DNA from: Antarctobacter aquimaris
GTDB lineage: Bacteria; Pseudomonadota; Alphaproteobacteria; Rhodobacterales; Rhodobacteraceae
Direction of reading: 5' to 3'
DNA: 64,000 nt
Assembly: GCF_900184945.1 (NCBI RefSeq)
Contig: NZ_FXYF01000001.1
Span: 62,001 to 126,000 of the forward strand
The notes beneath the pieces are model-generated. The model worked only from the letters and a program-made list of their open reading frames with translations, did no database searches and was not told where the DNA came from. A program made the position numbers and the translations under genes. How positions within the stretch are numbered: the first letter of the stretch is position 1; every line of letters begins with the position of its first letter. Shown piece by piece: positions 55,813-64,000 of the stretch.

Positions 55813-56562
55813 ATGTTCGACCTGCTCCTCACCGACGGCATGTTCCCCTTCACCCTTGCCCTGGCCCTGCTGTTCGGCCTGCTCGGGCTCGAAGTGGTGT
55901 TCGGCCTGTTGGGCGGCACGCTTCTGGGCGCCGGCGCGGACGGGCCGGACCTCGATGCGCCGGATGTCGACCTGCCTGACCTTGGCGACATGGACCTGGG
56001 TCTCGACGGCAGCGACATCGACCTGACGGATCTCGAACTGGCCGACCTCGATGCCGATGCCCCGGGCGCCGATCCCGTCCCCCCCGACGGCGCCCCCGGC
56101 GGGCTGGGGACACTGGCCGCCTGGCTCGGCTTTGGCCGGATGCCGGCGCTGATCTGGCTGGCCGCCGTGTGCCTGTCCTTCGGCCTGTCCGGGCTGATCC
56201 TGCAAAACCTCGTCAACGGCCTGTTCGGCATTCTGCTGCCCGCCTGGCTGGCCGCCCTGCCCTGCGCCGCGCTCTCCGTCGGCTTTGCCCGGCAGTTCGG
56301 CGCGCTGTTTGCCCGGCTGCTGCCGAAGATGGAGACCGAGGCGCTGTCCGAACGCCACCTGGGCCGCCGCACCGGCATCGTCACCCAGGGCACCGCCGCG
56401 CGCGGCCGCCCGGCCGAGGTGCGCGTCACCGACCGCTTTGGCAATTTCCACTACCTGCGGGCCGAACCGCTGCGCGACGATGTCCTGATTCCGCAGGGCA
56501 CCGAGGTGATGGTGCTGCGCCACCGGCACGAACGCGGCTACCTGCTCGTTGCACTGACCTGA
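55813..56562 (+). CDS. YqiJ-like OB-fold membrane protein
   Basis: Partner protein of flotillin. The 249-residue product has two or three membrane helices (about 11-33, 112-135, 142-160), an unusual Asp/Leu-rich segment between the first and second (about 42-92, with repeats like [17 protein letters not shown]) and a C-terminal OB-fold-like domain (about 178-249, [20 protein letters not shown] ... [10 protein letters not shown]). It is 24 bp before the flotillin gene, as in the E. coli yqiJ-yqiK pair. ATG at 55813 is chosen; the upstream frame lacks protein-like features. Confidence 0.85.
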   Translation: MFDLLLTDGMFPFTLALALLFGLLGLEVVFGLLGGTLLGAGADGPDLDAPDVDLPDLGDMDLGLDGSDIDLTDLELADLDADAPGADPVPPDGAPGGLGTLAAWLGFGRMPALIWLAAVCLSFGLSGLILQNLVNGLFGILLPAWLAALPCAALSVGFARQFGALFARLLPKMETEALSERHLGRRTGIVTQGTAARGRPAEVRVTDRFGNFHYLRAEPLRDDVLIPQGTEVMVLRHRHERGYLLVALT

Positions 56563-56586
56563 CATTCCATTCTCAAGGGGATCGAA

Positions 56587-58284
56587 ATGGACCAATTGAT
56601 GCCATACCTGATTATCGTCGGGGCCGTCCTGGCCTTCCTCGTGCTGATCATGCTTGTCCTCGCGCGGCTCTACCGCCGCGCCACGCGCGAGGTCAGCCTC
56701 GTCAAGACCGGCGCCGGCGGCAAACGCGTCATCATGGACGGCGGCGTCATCGTCATCCCGCTGTTCCACGAGGTCAGCCCGGTCAACATGAAGACCCTGC
56801 GCCTGGAGGTGCAGCGCAACGGCGAGGCCGCGCTGATCACCCAGGACCGGATGCGCGTCGACGTCGGCGTCGAGTTCTACGTCTCGGTGATGCCCACCGA
56901 AGAGGGCATCGCCCGCGCCGCCCAGACCCTGGGCAACCGCACCTTCTACATCGACCAGCTGCGCGAGATGATCGAGGGCAAGCTGATCGACAGCCTGCGC
57001 TCCGTCGCCGCGCAGATGACCATGGACCAGCTGCACGAGAACCGCGCCGAGTTCGTCCAGGAGGTGCAGAACACCGTCTCCGAGGACCTGACCAAGAACG
57101 GCCTGTCGCTGGAATCGGTGTCGCTGACCGCGCTCGACCAGACCCCGTTCGAGGCGCTGGACGAAAACAACGCCTTCAACGCCGTCGGCATGCGCCGCCT
57201 CGCCGAGGTGATCACCAAGTCGCGCAAGGAACGCGCCAACATCGAGGCCGAAGCCGAGGTCGCCGTGCGCCGCGCCGAAATGGAAGCCTCGCGCCAGAAG
57301 ATCGCCATCGAGCAGGACGAGGAACAGGCCCGCATCGAGCAGGTGCAGCGCATCCAGACCATGCGCATGGCGCAGGAGGCCGAGATCGCCGCCCGCACCG
57401 AGGATAGCAAGCGCGAGACCGAGCGGTCGCGCATCGCCCGCGAGGAATCGGTGCGCGCCGCCGAGATCGAACGCGAGCGCAAGATCCGCGAAGCCGAGAT
57501 CGCCAAGGAGCGTCAGCTCGAAGTGGCCGAGCAGGAACGCCAGATCATCATCGCCCAGAAGTCCGAGGAAGAAAGCCGCGCCCGCGCCAGTGCCGACCTC
57601 GCCCGCGCCGAGGCGACCAAGGCGATGGAGGCGGTGATCACCGCCAAGGAGGTCGCCGAGGCCGAGCGGACCAAGCAGATCGCCCTGATCGAGGCCTCCC
57701 GCGAGGCCGAGCGCGAGGCGACCAAGATCCGCCTCGCCGCCGCCGCCGACCGCGACGCCGCCGTCGACCGCGCCGCTGCCCGCCGCGAAGAGGCGCAGGC
57801 CGACGCCGACGCCATCACCATCCGCGCCGAGGCCAAGAAGTTGGACCTGCTGGCCGAGGCCGAGGGCAAGCGCGCCATCGCCGACGCCGAAAACGTCCTC
57901 TCGGCCGAGTTGATCGCCATGAAGGTCGACCTCGCCCGCCTCGAGGCGCTGCCCAAGGTGCTGGCCGAGGCGGTGAAACCGGCCGAAAAGATCGACTCGA
58001 TCCGCATCCACCACGTCTCGGGCCTGAACGGCGCGGGCGGATCGGGCGGCATGGGCGGCGCGGGCGACAAACCCCCGGTCAACCAGGCGCTGGATTCGAT
58101 CCTGGGCATGGCGGTGCAGATGCCCGCCCTGCGCAAGCTGGGCGAGGAACTGGGCCTGTCGATGGACGGCAGCATCGAGGGGCTGATGGGCGGCAAGCCG
58201 GCGCTGCCCGCCACACCCGCCGAAAGCGCCACCAAGACCCCCAAGGACCCCAAGGCCGCCAAGGATCCCGAACCAGAGGCCTGA
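56587..58284 (+). CDS. Flotillin family protein (YqiK-like)
   Basis: Membrane scaffold of lipid microdomains. The 565-residue product has an N-terminal helix (about 5-28), a PHB/SPFH domain (about 35-200), a long charged coiled coil (about 205-450, Ala/Glu/Arg-rich with EAEAEVAVRRAEME type heptads), then a flotillin C-terminal part and a Gly/Pro/Lys-rich tail. AAGGGG lies 7 bases before the ATG. Co-transcribed with the YqiJ-like gene; both end at a hairpin repeat. Confidence 0.93.
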   Translation: MDQLMPYLIIVGAVLAFLVLIMLVLARLYRRATREVSLVKTGAGGKRVIMDGGVIVIPLFHEVSPVNMKTLRLEVQRNGEAALITQDRMRVDVGVEFYVSVMPTEEGIARAAQTLGNRTFYIDQLREMIEGKLIDSLRSVAAQMTMDQLHENRAEFVQEVQNTVSEDLTKNGLSLESVSLTALDQTPFEALDENNAFNAVGMRRLAEVITKSRKERANIEAEAEVAVRRAEMEASRQKIAIEQDEEQARIEQVQRIQTMRMAQEAEIAARTEDSKRETERSRIAREESVRAAEIERERKIREAEIAKERQLEVAEQERQIIIAQKSEEESRARASADLARAEATKAMEAVITAKEVAEAERTKQIALIEASREAEREATKIRLAAAADRDAAVDRAAARREEAQADADAITIRAEAKKLDLLAEAEGKRAIADAENVLSAELIAMKVDLARLEALPKVLAEAVKPAEKIDSIRIHHVSGLNGAGGSGGMGGAGDKPPVNQALDSILGMAVQMPALRKLGEELGLSMDGSIEGLMGGKPALPATPAESATKTPKDPKAAKDPEPEA

Positions 58285-58325
58285 GACAAAACCCGGGGCA
58301 GCACCTCGCCCGAGGCCCCGCCCCG

Positions 58326-58392
58326 GTTTCTTCTGGCTGGAAATATCCCGGGGGAGTCGCGCGGCACGCGCGGCGGGGGCAGCGCCCCCTCT
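58326..58392. repeat. G-rich intergenic hairpin repeat, copy 6
   Basis: TTTCTTCTGGCTGGAAATAT, CCCGGGGGAGTCGC, an extra CGCGGCACGCGCG hairpin, then GGGGGCAGCGCCCCCT. Lies between the convergent ends of flotillin and the extensin-like gene; may end transcription for both. Confidence 0.75.
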
Positions 58393-58410
58393 CCCGTCAG
58401 CTCGCCACGA

Positions 58411-59046
58411 TCAACGGCAGTAGGTCGCGCCGCGATGCCAGCGGGTGTCGAGGTGGAAATGGTCCTTGTGGAACCCGTCCGATCCCGGGCCCAGCACGGT
58501 GCCGAACATGGCGCAGGCGGCCTTGCGCATCTTGCCCAGCGCCTTGCCCTCGCGGCCCTTGCCCCAGCCGTCCAGCACGGTGATCTCCGATCCGTCGGCC
58601 AGCAGGAACGCCGAGATGTCGATCGCCTTGCCGCGGCCGTGCTCGGATATCGGCGCGCCGGGCTGGTTGTTGCGGGTGCGGCAGGAATAATGCGCCGCCA
58701 CGCGCAGCCCTTCCAGGCCGCCGCCCTGGCGGCCCACCGCCGGCTTGGCCGACTTGGTCACCCAGGTCTTCAGCGCCTTGGCGGTGGTGCAGTCGATCAC
58801 CGCACCCTGTGTCAGCTGCACCCCGGCGACGGACTGCAAGCGCACCGCATCGTCGAGGCCGCAGCCCGGCAACTCGCCCGGCACCTTGCCCACCGGCGAC
58901 CCGACCAGCGCGGGATCGCCGCACAACCCGCCGCTGCCCCCCGCGCTGCTGGCAAAGGCGTTGCCCAGGGCCCCGCTCACCCGCTCACGGGCACCACAGG
59001 CACCGAGCATGGCAAGACAGCACAGGGCAAGGGTCAGTCGTTTCAC
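58411..59046 (-). CDS. Extensin-like C-terminal domain lipoprotein
   Basis: The 211-residue product has a lipoprotein signal with lipobox LGAC (Cys17) and the extensin-like domain with CGDPAL, LPGCGLDDAVRL, CTTAKALKTWV, SEHGRGKAIDISAF and HKDHFHLD. The SEHG...D and HFHLD pattern is that of LAS-type zinc peptidases (as in MepA/VanY), so peptidoglycan hydrolysis is a fair guess. Its ATG overlaps the tyrA stop (ATGA), last gene of hisC-tyrA. Confidence 0.87.
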   Translation of the reverse strand: MKRLTLALCCLAMLGACGARERVSGALGNAFASSAGGSGGLCGDPALVGSPVGKVPGELPGCGLDDAVRLQSVAGVQLTQGAVIDCTTAKALKTWVTKSAKPAVGRQGGGLEGLRVAAHYSCRTRNNQPGAPISEHGRGKAIDISAFLLADGSEITVLDGWGKGREGKALGKMRKAACAMFGTVLGPGSDGFHKDHFHLDTRWHRGATYCR

Positions 59047-59963
59047 CGTTTCACCTTCACGCGGCCAAAGTCTGGTTCATTGGTATCCTGACCTGCCTCC
59101 AGAATGCCACGCCGGATGGCCCGGGTATGGGTGAAATAGGCATGAAGCTGCTCACCGTCGCCGGTCCGGATGGCCCGTTGCAGGGCAAACAGCTCTTCGG
59201 TAAAGCGCCCGAGGATCTCCAGCGTCGCCTCCTTGTTGGTCAAAAAGACGTCGCGCCACATGGTCGGATCGCTGGCCGCGATGCGGGTGAAATCGCGGAA
59301 ACCGGCGGCCGAGAACTTGATCACCTCCTGGTCGGAGACCCGCCGCAGGTCGTCGGCGACGCCGACCATGGTATAGGCGATCAGGTGCGGCACGTGGCTG
59401 ACCACGGCGCAGACCAGGTCGTGATGGCCCGGCTCCATCACCTCGGTGTTCGACCCCAGCGCGCGCCAGTAGGCCCGCACCCGCAACACCGCGTCCTCGT
59501 CGCTGCCCTCCGACGGCACCACCAGGCACCAGCGGTTGTCGAACAGCGACTCAAAGCCCGACTCGGGGCCGGAATGCTCGGTCCCTGCCATCGGGTGGCA
59601 GGGCACGAAATGCACGCCCTCGGGGATGTGCGGGCCGACCTCGTCGATCACCGTCTGCTTGACCGAGCCGACGTCGATCACCGTCGCCCCCGGCTTCAGA
59701 TGCGGCGCGATCGCCTCGGCCAGCGCGCCCATGACCCCCACCGGCACCGCCAGCACCACCAGGTCGGCGTCCTTCACAGCCGCTTCGGCGCTGTCGACGA
59801 CGCGGTCGCACAGCCCGATCCGCCGCGCGGTGTCGCGCGTCGCCTCGGACCGCGCGTAGCCGGTCACATGACCGGCCAGCCCGCCGCGCTTCATCGCCCA
59901 GAACATCGACGACGCGATCAGCCCCAGCCCGATCAGCGCGACCCGCTCGTAGATCACGCTCAT
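59043..59963 (-). CDS. tyrA: Prephenate/arogenate dehydrogenase
   Basis: NAD(P)-dependent oxidative decarboxylation of prephenate or arogenate for tyrosine synthesis. From ATG 59963 ([19 protein letters not shown]) the product has 306 residues, with the Rossmann motif [32 protein letters not shown] (catalytic His) and [14 protein letters not shown]. Its ATG overlaps the hisC stop (ATGA) and its stop overlaps the extensin-like gene (ATGA). Confidence 0.93.
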   Translation of the reverse strand: MSVIYERVALIGLGLIASSMFWAMKRGGLAGHVTGYARSEATRDTARRIGLCDRVVDSAEAAVKDADLVVLAVPVGVMGALAEAIAPHLKPGATVIDVGSVKQTVIDEVGPHIPEGVHFVPCHPMAGTEHSGPESGFESLFDNRWCLVVPSEGSDEDAVLRVRAYWRALGSNTEVMEPGHHDLVCAVVSHVPHLIAYTMVGVADDLRRVSDQEVIKFSAAGFRDFTRIAASDPTMWRDVFLTNKEATLEILGRFTEELFALQRAIRTGDGEQLHAYFTHTRAIRRGILEAGQDTNEPDFGRVKVKR

Positions 59964-61045
59964 CGCGCCCCCGCCTTGAACAGCCCGATGTTGTGCGCCA
60001 CCTGGCGGCACGACGGCTCATCGCCGACCGTGATCCGCAGGCAGTTGGGCAGCTTGTAGCCCGCGACCCGGCGCACGATCAGCCCCTGCTTCTGCAGGTA
60101 GAGATCACAGGCCTCGGCCTCGGCCTGGTCGGCAAAGCGCGCCAGCACGAAATTCGCGGTCGAGGTGTCGCACGGCACGCCGTGTTCGGCCAGCGCATCC
60201 GACAGCCAGGCCCGCATCCGCGCGTTCTCGGACCGGCACTTCTCGATGTAGGCGCTGTCACGCACCGCCGCCTCGGCCGCCGCCAGCGCGATGTTGGACA
60301 GGTTGAAGGGCCCCCGCACCCGGTTCAGCACCTCGATCACCTCGGCGGGCGCATAGCCCCAGCCGACGCGCAGCCCGCCCAGCCCGTAGAGCTTGGAAAA
60401 GGTGCGCGTCATCACCACGTTGTCGCGGTGCTCGACCAGCTTGGCGCCGCCGTCATAGCCTTCGACGTACTCGGCATAGGCGCCGTCCAGCACCAGCAGG
60501 CACTCCGGCGGGATGCCCTCGGCCAGCCGCTCGATCTCGGCCAGGCCGATCATCGTGCCGGTGGGGTTGTTGGGGTTGGCGATGAACACCAGCCGCGTGC
60601 GCTCGGTGCAGCCGGCCAGGATCGCGTCCACGTCGGTCACCCGCTCGCGCTCGCGCACCTCGACCGGGGTCGCCCCGGCGGCCAGCGCGCTGATCCGGTA
60701 CATGCCGAAACCGTGCTCGGTGTGCAGCACCTCGGTGCCCGGCCCGGCATAGGCCTGGCAGAGAAAGGCGATGATCTCGTCCGACCCGACGCCGCAGATG
60801 ATCCGCTCGGCGTCCAGCTTGTGCACCTCGGCGATGGCGGCGCGCAGGTTGGCGTGGTCGGTCGGGGGATAGCGATGCATCTCGTGGACCGCGCGCTTGA
60901 CCGCCTCCTGCGCGGCGGGCGACGGCCCGAACGGGTTCTCGTTCGAGCTCAGCTTGACCACCTGGGTCACACCCTCCACGTGGCTCTTGCCGCCCACGTA
61001 CAGGGCGATGTCCATGATCCCGGGCTGCGGCTTGATCGCTGTCAT
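59960..61045 (-). CDS. hisC: Histidinol-phosphate / aromatic aminotransferase
   Basis: PLP-dependent fold-type I aminotransferase of 361 residues. Motifs: [22 protein letters not shown], and the PLP Lys in [17 protein letters not shown]. Coupled to tyrA by an ATGA overlap, so an additional aromatic aminotransferase role (tyrosine/phenylalanine) is likely, as known for HisC/HisH proteins in such operons. GGAGA lies before the ATG at 61045. Confidence 0.92.
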   Translation of the reverse strand: MTAIKPQPGIMDIALYVGGKSHVEGVTQVVKLSSNENPFGPSPAAQEAVKRAVHEMHRYPPTDHANLRAAIAEVHKLDAERIICGVGSDEIIAFLCQAYAGPGTEVLHTEHGFGMYRISALAAGATPVEVRERERVTDVDAILAGCTERTRLVFIANPNNPTGTMIGLAEIERLAEGIPPECLLVLDGAYAEYVEGYDGGAKLVEHRDNVVMTRTFSKLYGLGGLRVGWGYAPAEVIEVLNRVRGPFNLSNIALAAAEAAVRDSAYIEKCRSENARMRAWLSDALAEHGVPCDTSTANFVLARFADQAEAEACDLYLQKQGLIVRRVAGYKLPNCLRITVGDEPSCRQVAHNIGLFKAGAR

Positions 61046-61225
61046 GTCGTTCTCCAAAAGACACCCGTGCATAGCGCCGCGACAAGCCTTAGAAAACCCT
61101 CAAACAGTCGCAGGACAGCGCGCTCCGGCAGGGGTCTTGCAGGCGGGGGTCTTGCGGCCGGGGACGGTGGGCGGGGCGATGTGCCCGCAGGGCACGAGCG
61201 CCGTTCCCGTCCCGACGGTCACACA

Positions 61226-62518
61226 TCAGACCAGGATGTCCTGCGCCTCCTGGTCGCCGACCCGGAACACCCGCTTGTAGCGGGCGATTTCCTCGGCCGG
61301 TCCCATCGCCTTGTTGGGGTTGTCCGACAGCTTGACCGTGGGCTTGCCGTTGGCGCTGACCGCCTTGCAGACCAGTGAAAAGGGCGCCAGCCGGTCGTCC
61401 TGCGTCAGCCCGCGAAAATCGTTCGTCAGCAGCGTGCCCCAGCCGAACGACACCCGCGCGCGGCCCTTGAACCGGGCATGCAGTTCCAGGATCTTTTCCT
61501 CGTCCAGCCCGTCCGAGAAGATGATCAGCTTCTGCCGTGGGTCCTCGCCGCGGCTTTTCCACCAGTCGATCGCCACCTCGGCGCCGGTCGCCGGGTCGCC
61601 GCTGTCGATGCGGATGCCGGTCCAGCCGGCCAGCCAATCCGGCGCACGCTTGAGAAAGCCTTCGGTGCCATAGGTGTCGGGCAGGATGATCCGCAGGTTG
61701 CCGTCGTGCTCCTCGTGCCAGTCGGCCAGCACGTCGTAGGGCGCCTGCGCCAGCGCCGCGTCGTCCCTGGCCAGCGCGGCATAGACCATCGGCAGCTCGT
61801 GCGCGTTGGTGCCGATGGCCTCCAGGTCGCGGTTCTTGGCGATCAGGCAGTTCGAGGTGCCGACAAAATTCGGCCCCAGCCCCTCGACCATGGCCTGCAC
61901 GCACCAGTCCTGCCACAGGAACGAATGCCGCCGCCGGGTGCCGAAATCGGCGATGCGCAGCTCGGGCACGCCGCGCAGCCGTTCGACCTTCTGCCACAGC
62001 TTGGTCATCGCGCGGGCATACAGCACCTGCAACTCGAACCGGCCCATGTCATGCAGCACCGCGCGGCCGCGCAGCTCCATCAGCACCGCCAGCGCCGGGA
62101 TTTCCCACATCATCACCTCGGGCCACTTGCCCTCAAAGGTCAGCTCGTACTGATCGCCCACCCGCTCCAGGTGGTAGGCGGGCAGCCGCAGCGCCTCGAA
62201 CCACTCCATGAAATCCGGGCGGAACATCTGGCGCTTGCCGTAAAACGTGTTGCCGCGCAGCCAGGTGCTTTCGCCCCGCGCCAAGGACAGCGAACGGATG
62301 TGGTCCAGCTGCTCGCGCAGCTCGCCCTCGTCGATCAGCTGCGCCAGTGGCACCGACTTGGTCCGGTTGATCAGCGAAAACCGCACCTCGGTGTCCGGCT
62401 TGTTGCGGAACACCGACTGGCACATCAGCAACTTGTAGAAATCCGTGTCGATCAGGGACCGGACGATCGGGTCGATCTTCCACTTGTGGTTCCAGACCCG
62501 GGTGGCGATATCAACCAT
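61226..62518 (-). CDS. pncB: Nicotinate phosphoribosyltransferase
   Basis: NAD salvage: converts nicotinate and PRPP to nicotinate mononucleotide. The 430-residue product has LIDTDFYKLLMCQSVF near the N-terminus, the catalytic-region FGTRRRHSFLWQDW and RIDSGDPATGAEVA, and SFGWGTLLTND. GGAG lies 8 bases before the ATG. Lies 49 bp after pncA; the two enzymes act in sequence. No repressor gene is adjacent. Confidence 0.95.
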   Translation of the reverse strand: MVDIATRVWNHKWKIDPIVRSLIDTDFYKLLMCQSVFRNKPDTEVRFSLINRTKSVPLAQLIDEGELREQLDHIRSLSLARGESTWLRGNTFYGKRQMFRPDFMEWFEALRLPAYHLERVGDQYELTFEGKWPEVMMWEIPALAVLMELRGRAVLHDMGRFELQVLYARAMTKLWQKVERLRGVPELRIADFGTRRRHSFLWQDWCVQAMVEGLGPNFVGTSNCLIAKNRDLEAIGTNAHELPMVYAALARDDAALAQAPYDVLADWHEEHDGNLRIILPDTYGTEGFLKRAPDWLAGWTGIRIDSGDPATGAEVAIDWWKSRGEDPRQKLIIFSDGLDEEKILELHARFKGRARVSFGWGTLLTNDFRGLTQDDRLAPFSLVCKAVSANGKPTVKLSDNPNKAMGPAEEIARYKRVFRVGDQEAQDILV

Positions 62519-62567
62519 GGGGGTACTCCGTCCGTTCGGCAGTCAGGTGTAACCGCAGGCGTGTCGC

Positions 62568-63161
62568 TCAGGCAAGCGTGACGCCCGCAGCAGCCATCCC
62601 GTCCCGCGCCGCCGCCAGCGAGCCGTTCAGGTCGATCGCCCGGCACAGCTCCTGCCGCACGGTCACGTTGAAGCCCAGCTTCGCCGCATCCACCGCCGAG
62701 AAGTTCACGCAGTAATCCGTCGCCAGCCCCACCAGCGTCAGCCGGTCGATCCCGCGCGTGCGCAGGTAGCCCTCCAGCCCGGTCGGGGTCTGATGGTCAT
62801 TCTCGAAGAAGGCGGAATAGCTGTCGATTTGCGGGCGAAAGCCCTTGCGGATGATCAGCTCGGCCCGGTCGACCTCCAGGTCGGGGTGGAATTGCGCGCC
62901 CGGGGAGCCCTGCACGCAATGATCCGGCCACAGCACCTGCGGGCCATACGGCATCTCGATCAGCTCGAACGGCGCCTTGCCCGCGTGCTGCGAGGCAAAG
63001 GACGAATGCCCCGCCGGGTGCCAGTCCTGCGTCAGCACCACCGCGTCCACCTCGGCCATCAGCGCGTTGATCGGCTGGACGATCTCGTCGCCGCCCGCCA
63101 CGGCCAGCGCGCCGCCGGGGCAGAAATCGGTCTGGACATCGATCACGATGAGGGCGTGCAT
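62568..63161 (-). CDS. pncA: Nicotinamidase PncA
   Basis: Hydrolyses nicotinamide to nicotinate. The 197-residue product has the catalytic triad D8 (IDVQTDF), K106 (IIRKGF) and C151 (GLATDYCVNFSA), and metal ligands D46, H48 and H81 (TQDWHPAGHSSF, PDHC). GGGAG about 8 bases before the ATG. Feeds nicotinate to the adjacent pncB product. Confidence 0.95.
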   Translation of the reverse strand: MHALIVIDVQTDFCPGGALAVAGGDEIVQPINALMAEVDAVVLTQDWHPAGHSSFASQHAGKAPFELIEMPYGPQVLWPDHCVQGSPGAQFHPDLEVDRAELIIRKGFRPQIDSYSAFFENDHQTPTGLEGYLRTRGIDRLTLVGLATDYCVNFSAVDAAKLGFNVTVRQELCRAIDLNGSLAAARDGMAAAGVTLA

Positions 63162-63271
63162 CGGTACTCTCCCTGTGGTTTGCGCCGCAGCATAGGCGCG
63201 CGATCCGGGAATTGAAATGCTGCGCTGCGGCTGCTAGGCGTCGCGGCTTTCCGGGACAGGGAGTCGCGATC

Positions 63272-64000
63272 ATGGCACGGCTTGGCGTCGATTTCGGCAC
63301 CTCCAACACGGGCGCGGCGGTCATGGCCGCCGGGCGCCCCTACGCGATCCCGCTTGAGCCGGGCATGGCCACCCTGCCCACCGCCGTCTTTGTCGATTTC
63401 GCCGAGCGGCAAACGCTCTATGGCAGCGCGGCGGCGCGGGCGATGATGGAGGGCGCCGAAGGCCGCTTCATGCGCGCGTTGAAAAGCATCCTGGGCACTC
63501 CGCTGGCCCGCGAACCGCGCCGCCTGCTGAACGAACGGCTGACCCTGATCGAGGTCATCGCCCGCTTTCTGATCGAGATCCGGGCCCGCGCCGAGGCGCA
63601 CACCGGCCTGCGATTCGACAGTGCGCTGTCCGGCCGCCCGGTGCGCTTTCATTCCGCCTCGGCCGAACGCGACGCCCAGGCGCTGGAGGACCTGGCCGAG
63701 GCCTACCGCCTCGCCGGGTTCAAAAGCGTCGATTTCCTGCCCGAGCCGGAGGCCGCGGCGTTGGCGGTCGATGGCGCGGGCCGCATGCTGATCGTCGACA
63801 TCGGCGGCGGCACCTCGGATTTCACCCTCTGTGAGCGGCAGGATGGCACCACGCAGGTGTTGGCCAGCGGCGGCATCCGGCTGGGCGGGACTGACTTCGA
63901 CAAGGCGCTGAGCCTCGCCCATGCCATGCCGCTGCTGGGCTACGGCGCGCAGATCGGCGCGGAACTGGGCTCAAAGACCCACGCCGCGCCGCGCGCCCTG
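63272..64000 (+). CDS. Hsp70-family protein, YegD-like (3' end cut by window)
   Basis: The visible 243 residues start MARLGVDFGTSNTGAAVM, the phosphate-1 motif of the actin/Hsp70 ATPase fold, and continue with VDIGGGTSDFTLCE (phosphate 2) and a helical insert. The DFGTSN form and a compact ATPase without a DnaK-like start point to the YegD/DUF-Hsp70 branch. AGGGAG nine bases before the ATG. The C-terminus lies outside; diverges from pncA. Confidence 0.87.
   Translation, partial: MARLGVDFGTSNTGAAVMAAGRPYAIPLEPGMATLPTAVFVDFAERQTLYGSAAARAMMEGAEGRFMRALKSILGTPLAREPRRLLNERLTLIEVIARFLIEIRARAEAHTGLRFDSALSGRPVRFHSASAERDAQALEDLAEAYRLAGFKSVDFLPEPEAAALAVDGAGRMLIVDIGGGTSDFTLCERQDGTTQVLASGGIRLGGTDFDKALSLAHAMPLLGYGAQIGAELGSKTHAAPRAL

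Overview
The window reads as a chromosomal segment of a high-GC aerobic anoxygenic phototroph of the Rhodobacterales (Roseobacter/Rhodobacter lineage, Alphaproteobacteria). The strongest reason is the first 13.7 kb, a photosynthesis gene block: crtE-crtF-bchC-bchX-bchY-bchZ-pufQ-pufB-pufA-pufL-pufM-pufC all run on the minus strand, and crtD-crtC diverge from crtE. There is a tetraheme pufC and no pufX. The crtE/crtD divergence carries one TGT-N12-ACA (PpsR/CrtJ) palindrome and the bchC promoter carries two, 8 bp apart and covering the -35 and -10 elements. Spacing is tight, with ATGA overlaps, as expected of a bch-puf superoperon. The block ends abruptly after crtC; the usual neighbours tspO/crtB/crtI/crtA are absent.

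Region 13.8-21.8 kb is a cell-envelope operon on the minus strand: alpha-2-macroglobulin, then a glycolipid-binding-domain protein, then penicillin-binding protein 1C, chained by ATGA and GTGA overlaps. It faces, across a 170-bp gap with a 14-bp perfect palindrome, a soluble hybrid histidine kinase whose first receiver has Glu in place of the phospho-acceptor Asp. Next come yaaA, recQ and yggT (minus), then a plus-strand run: thioesterase, MFS/Atg22-like transporter, mepA, a phytase-like lipoprotein, the queuosine-precursor transporter yhhQ, and arfB. The yhhQ leader can fold as a preQ1-I type pseudoknot. Between yhhQ and arfB lies an independently terminated 22-codon ORF whose ribosome-binding site matches 16 nt of the complement of the 16S rRNA 3' end.

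Region 33.4-46.4 kb holds a TIGR02302/DUF4175 membrane protein, lysA, two SDR enzymes (one lacking the catalytic Lys), hemF with a PpsR-like palindrome, an RsmC-like methyltransferase, clpS, a HAD phosphatase, a D,D-carboxypeptidase with a SPOR domain, an exported alpha/beta hydrolase and rpsU. Region 46.4-64 kb holds COQ9, two tandem quinone oxidoreductases, a DUF2189 membrane protein, divergent hemC/hemE, argH with a tiny lipoprotein and a DUF2834 protein, a TlpA thioredoxin diverging from argH by only 21 bp, the YqiJ-flotillin pair, hisC-tyrA-extensin-like lipoprotein, pncA-pncB, and the start of an Hsp70-family gene cut by the window end.

Tetrapyrrole supply (hemC, hemE, hemF) is in the same window as late bacteriochlorophyll, carotenoid and reaction-centre genes. 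Two intergenic repeat families recur: a G-rich hairpin element (six copies) and a compound double hairpin (two copies, one inside the bchY-bchZ gap). I saw no tRNA, rRNA, CRISPR array, insertion sequence or prophage.
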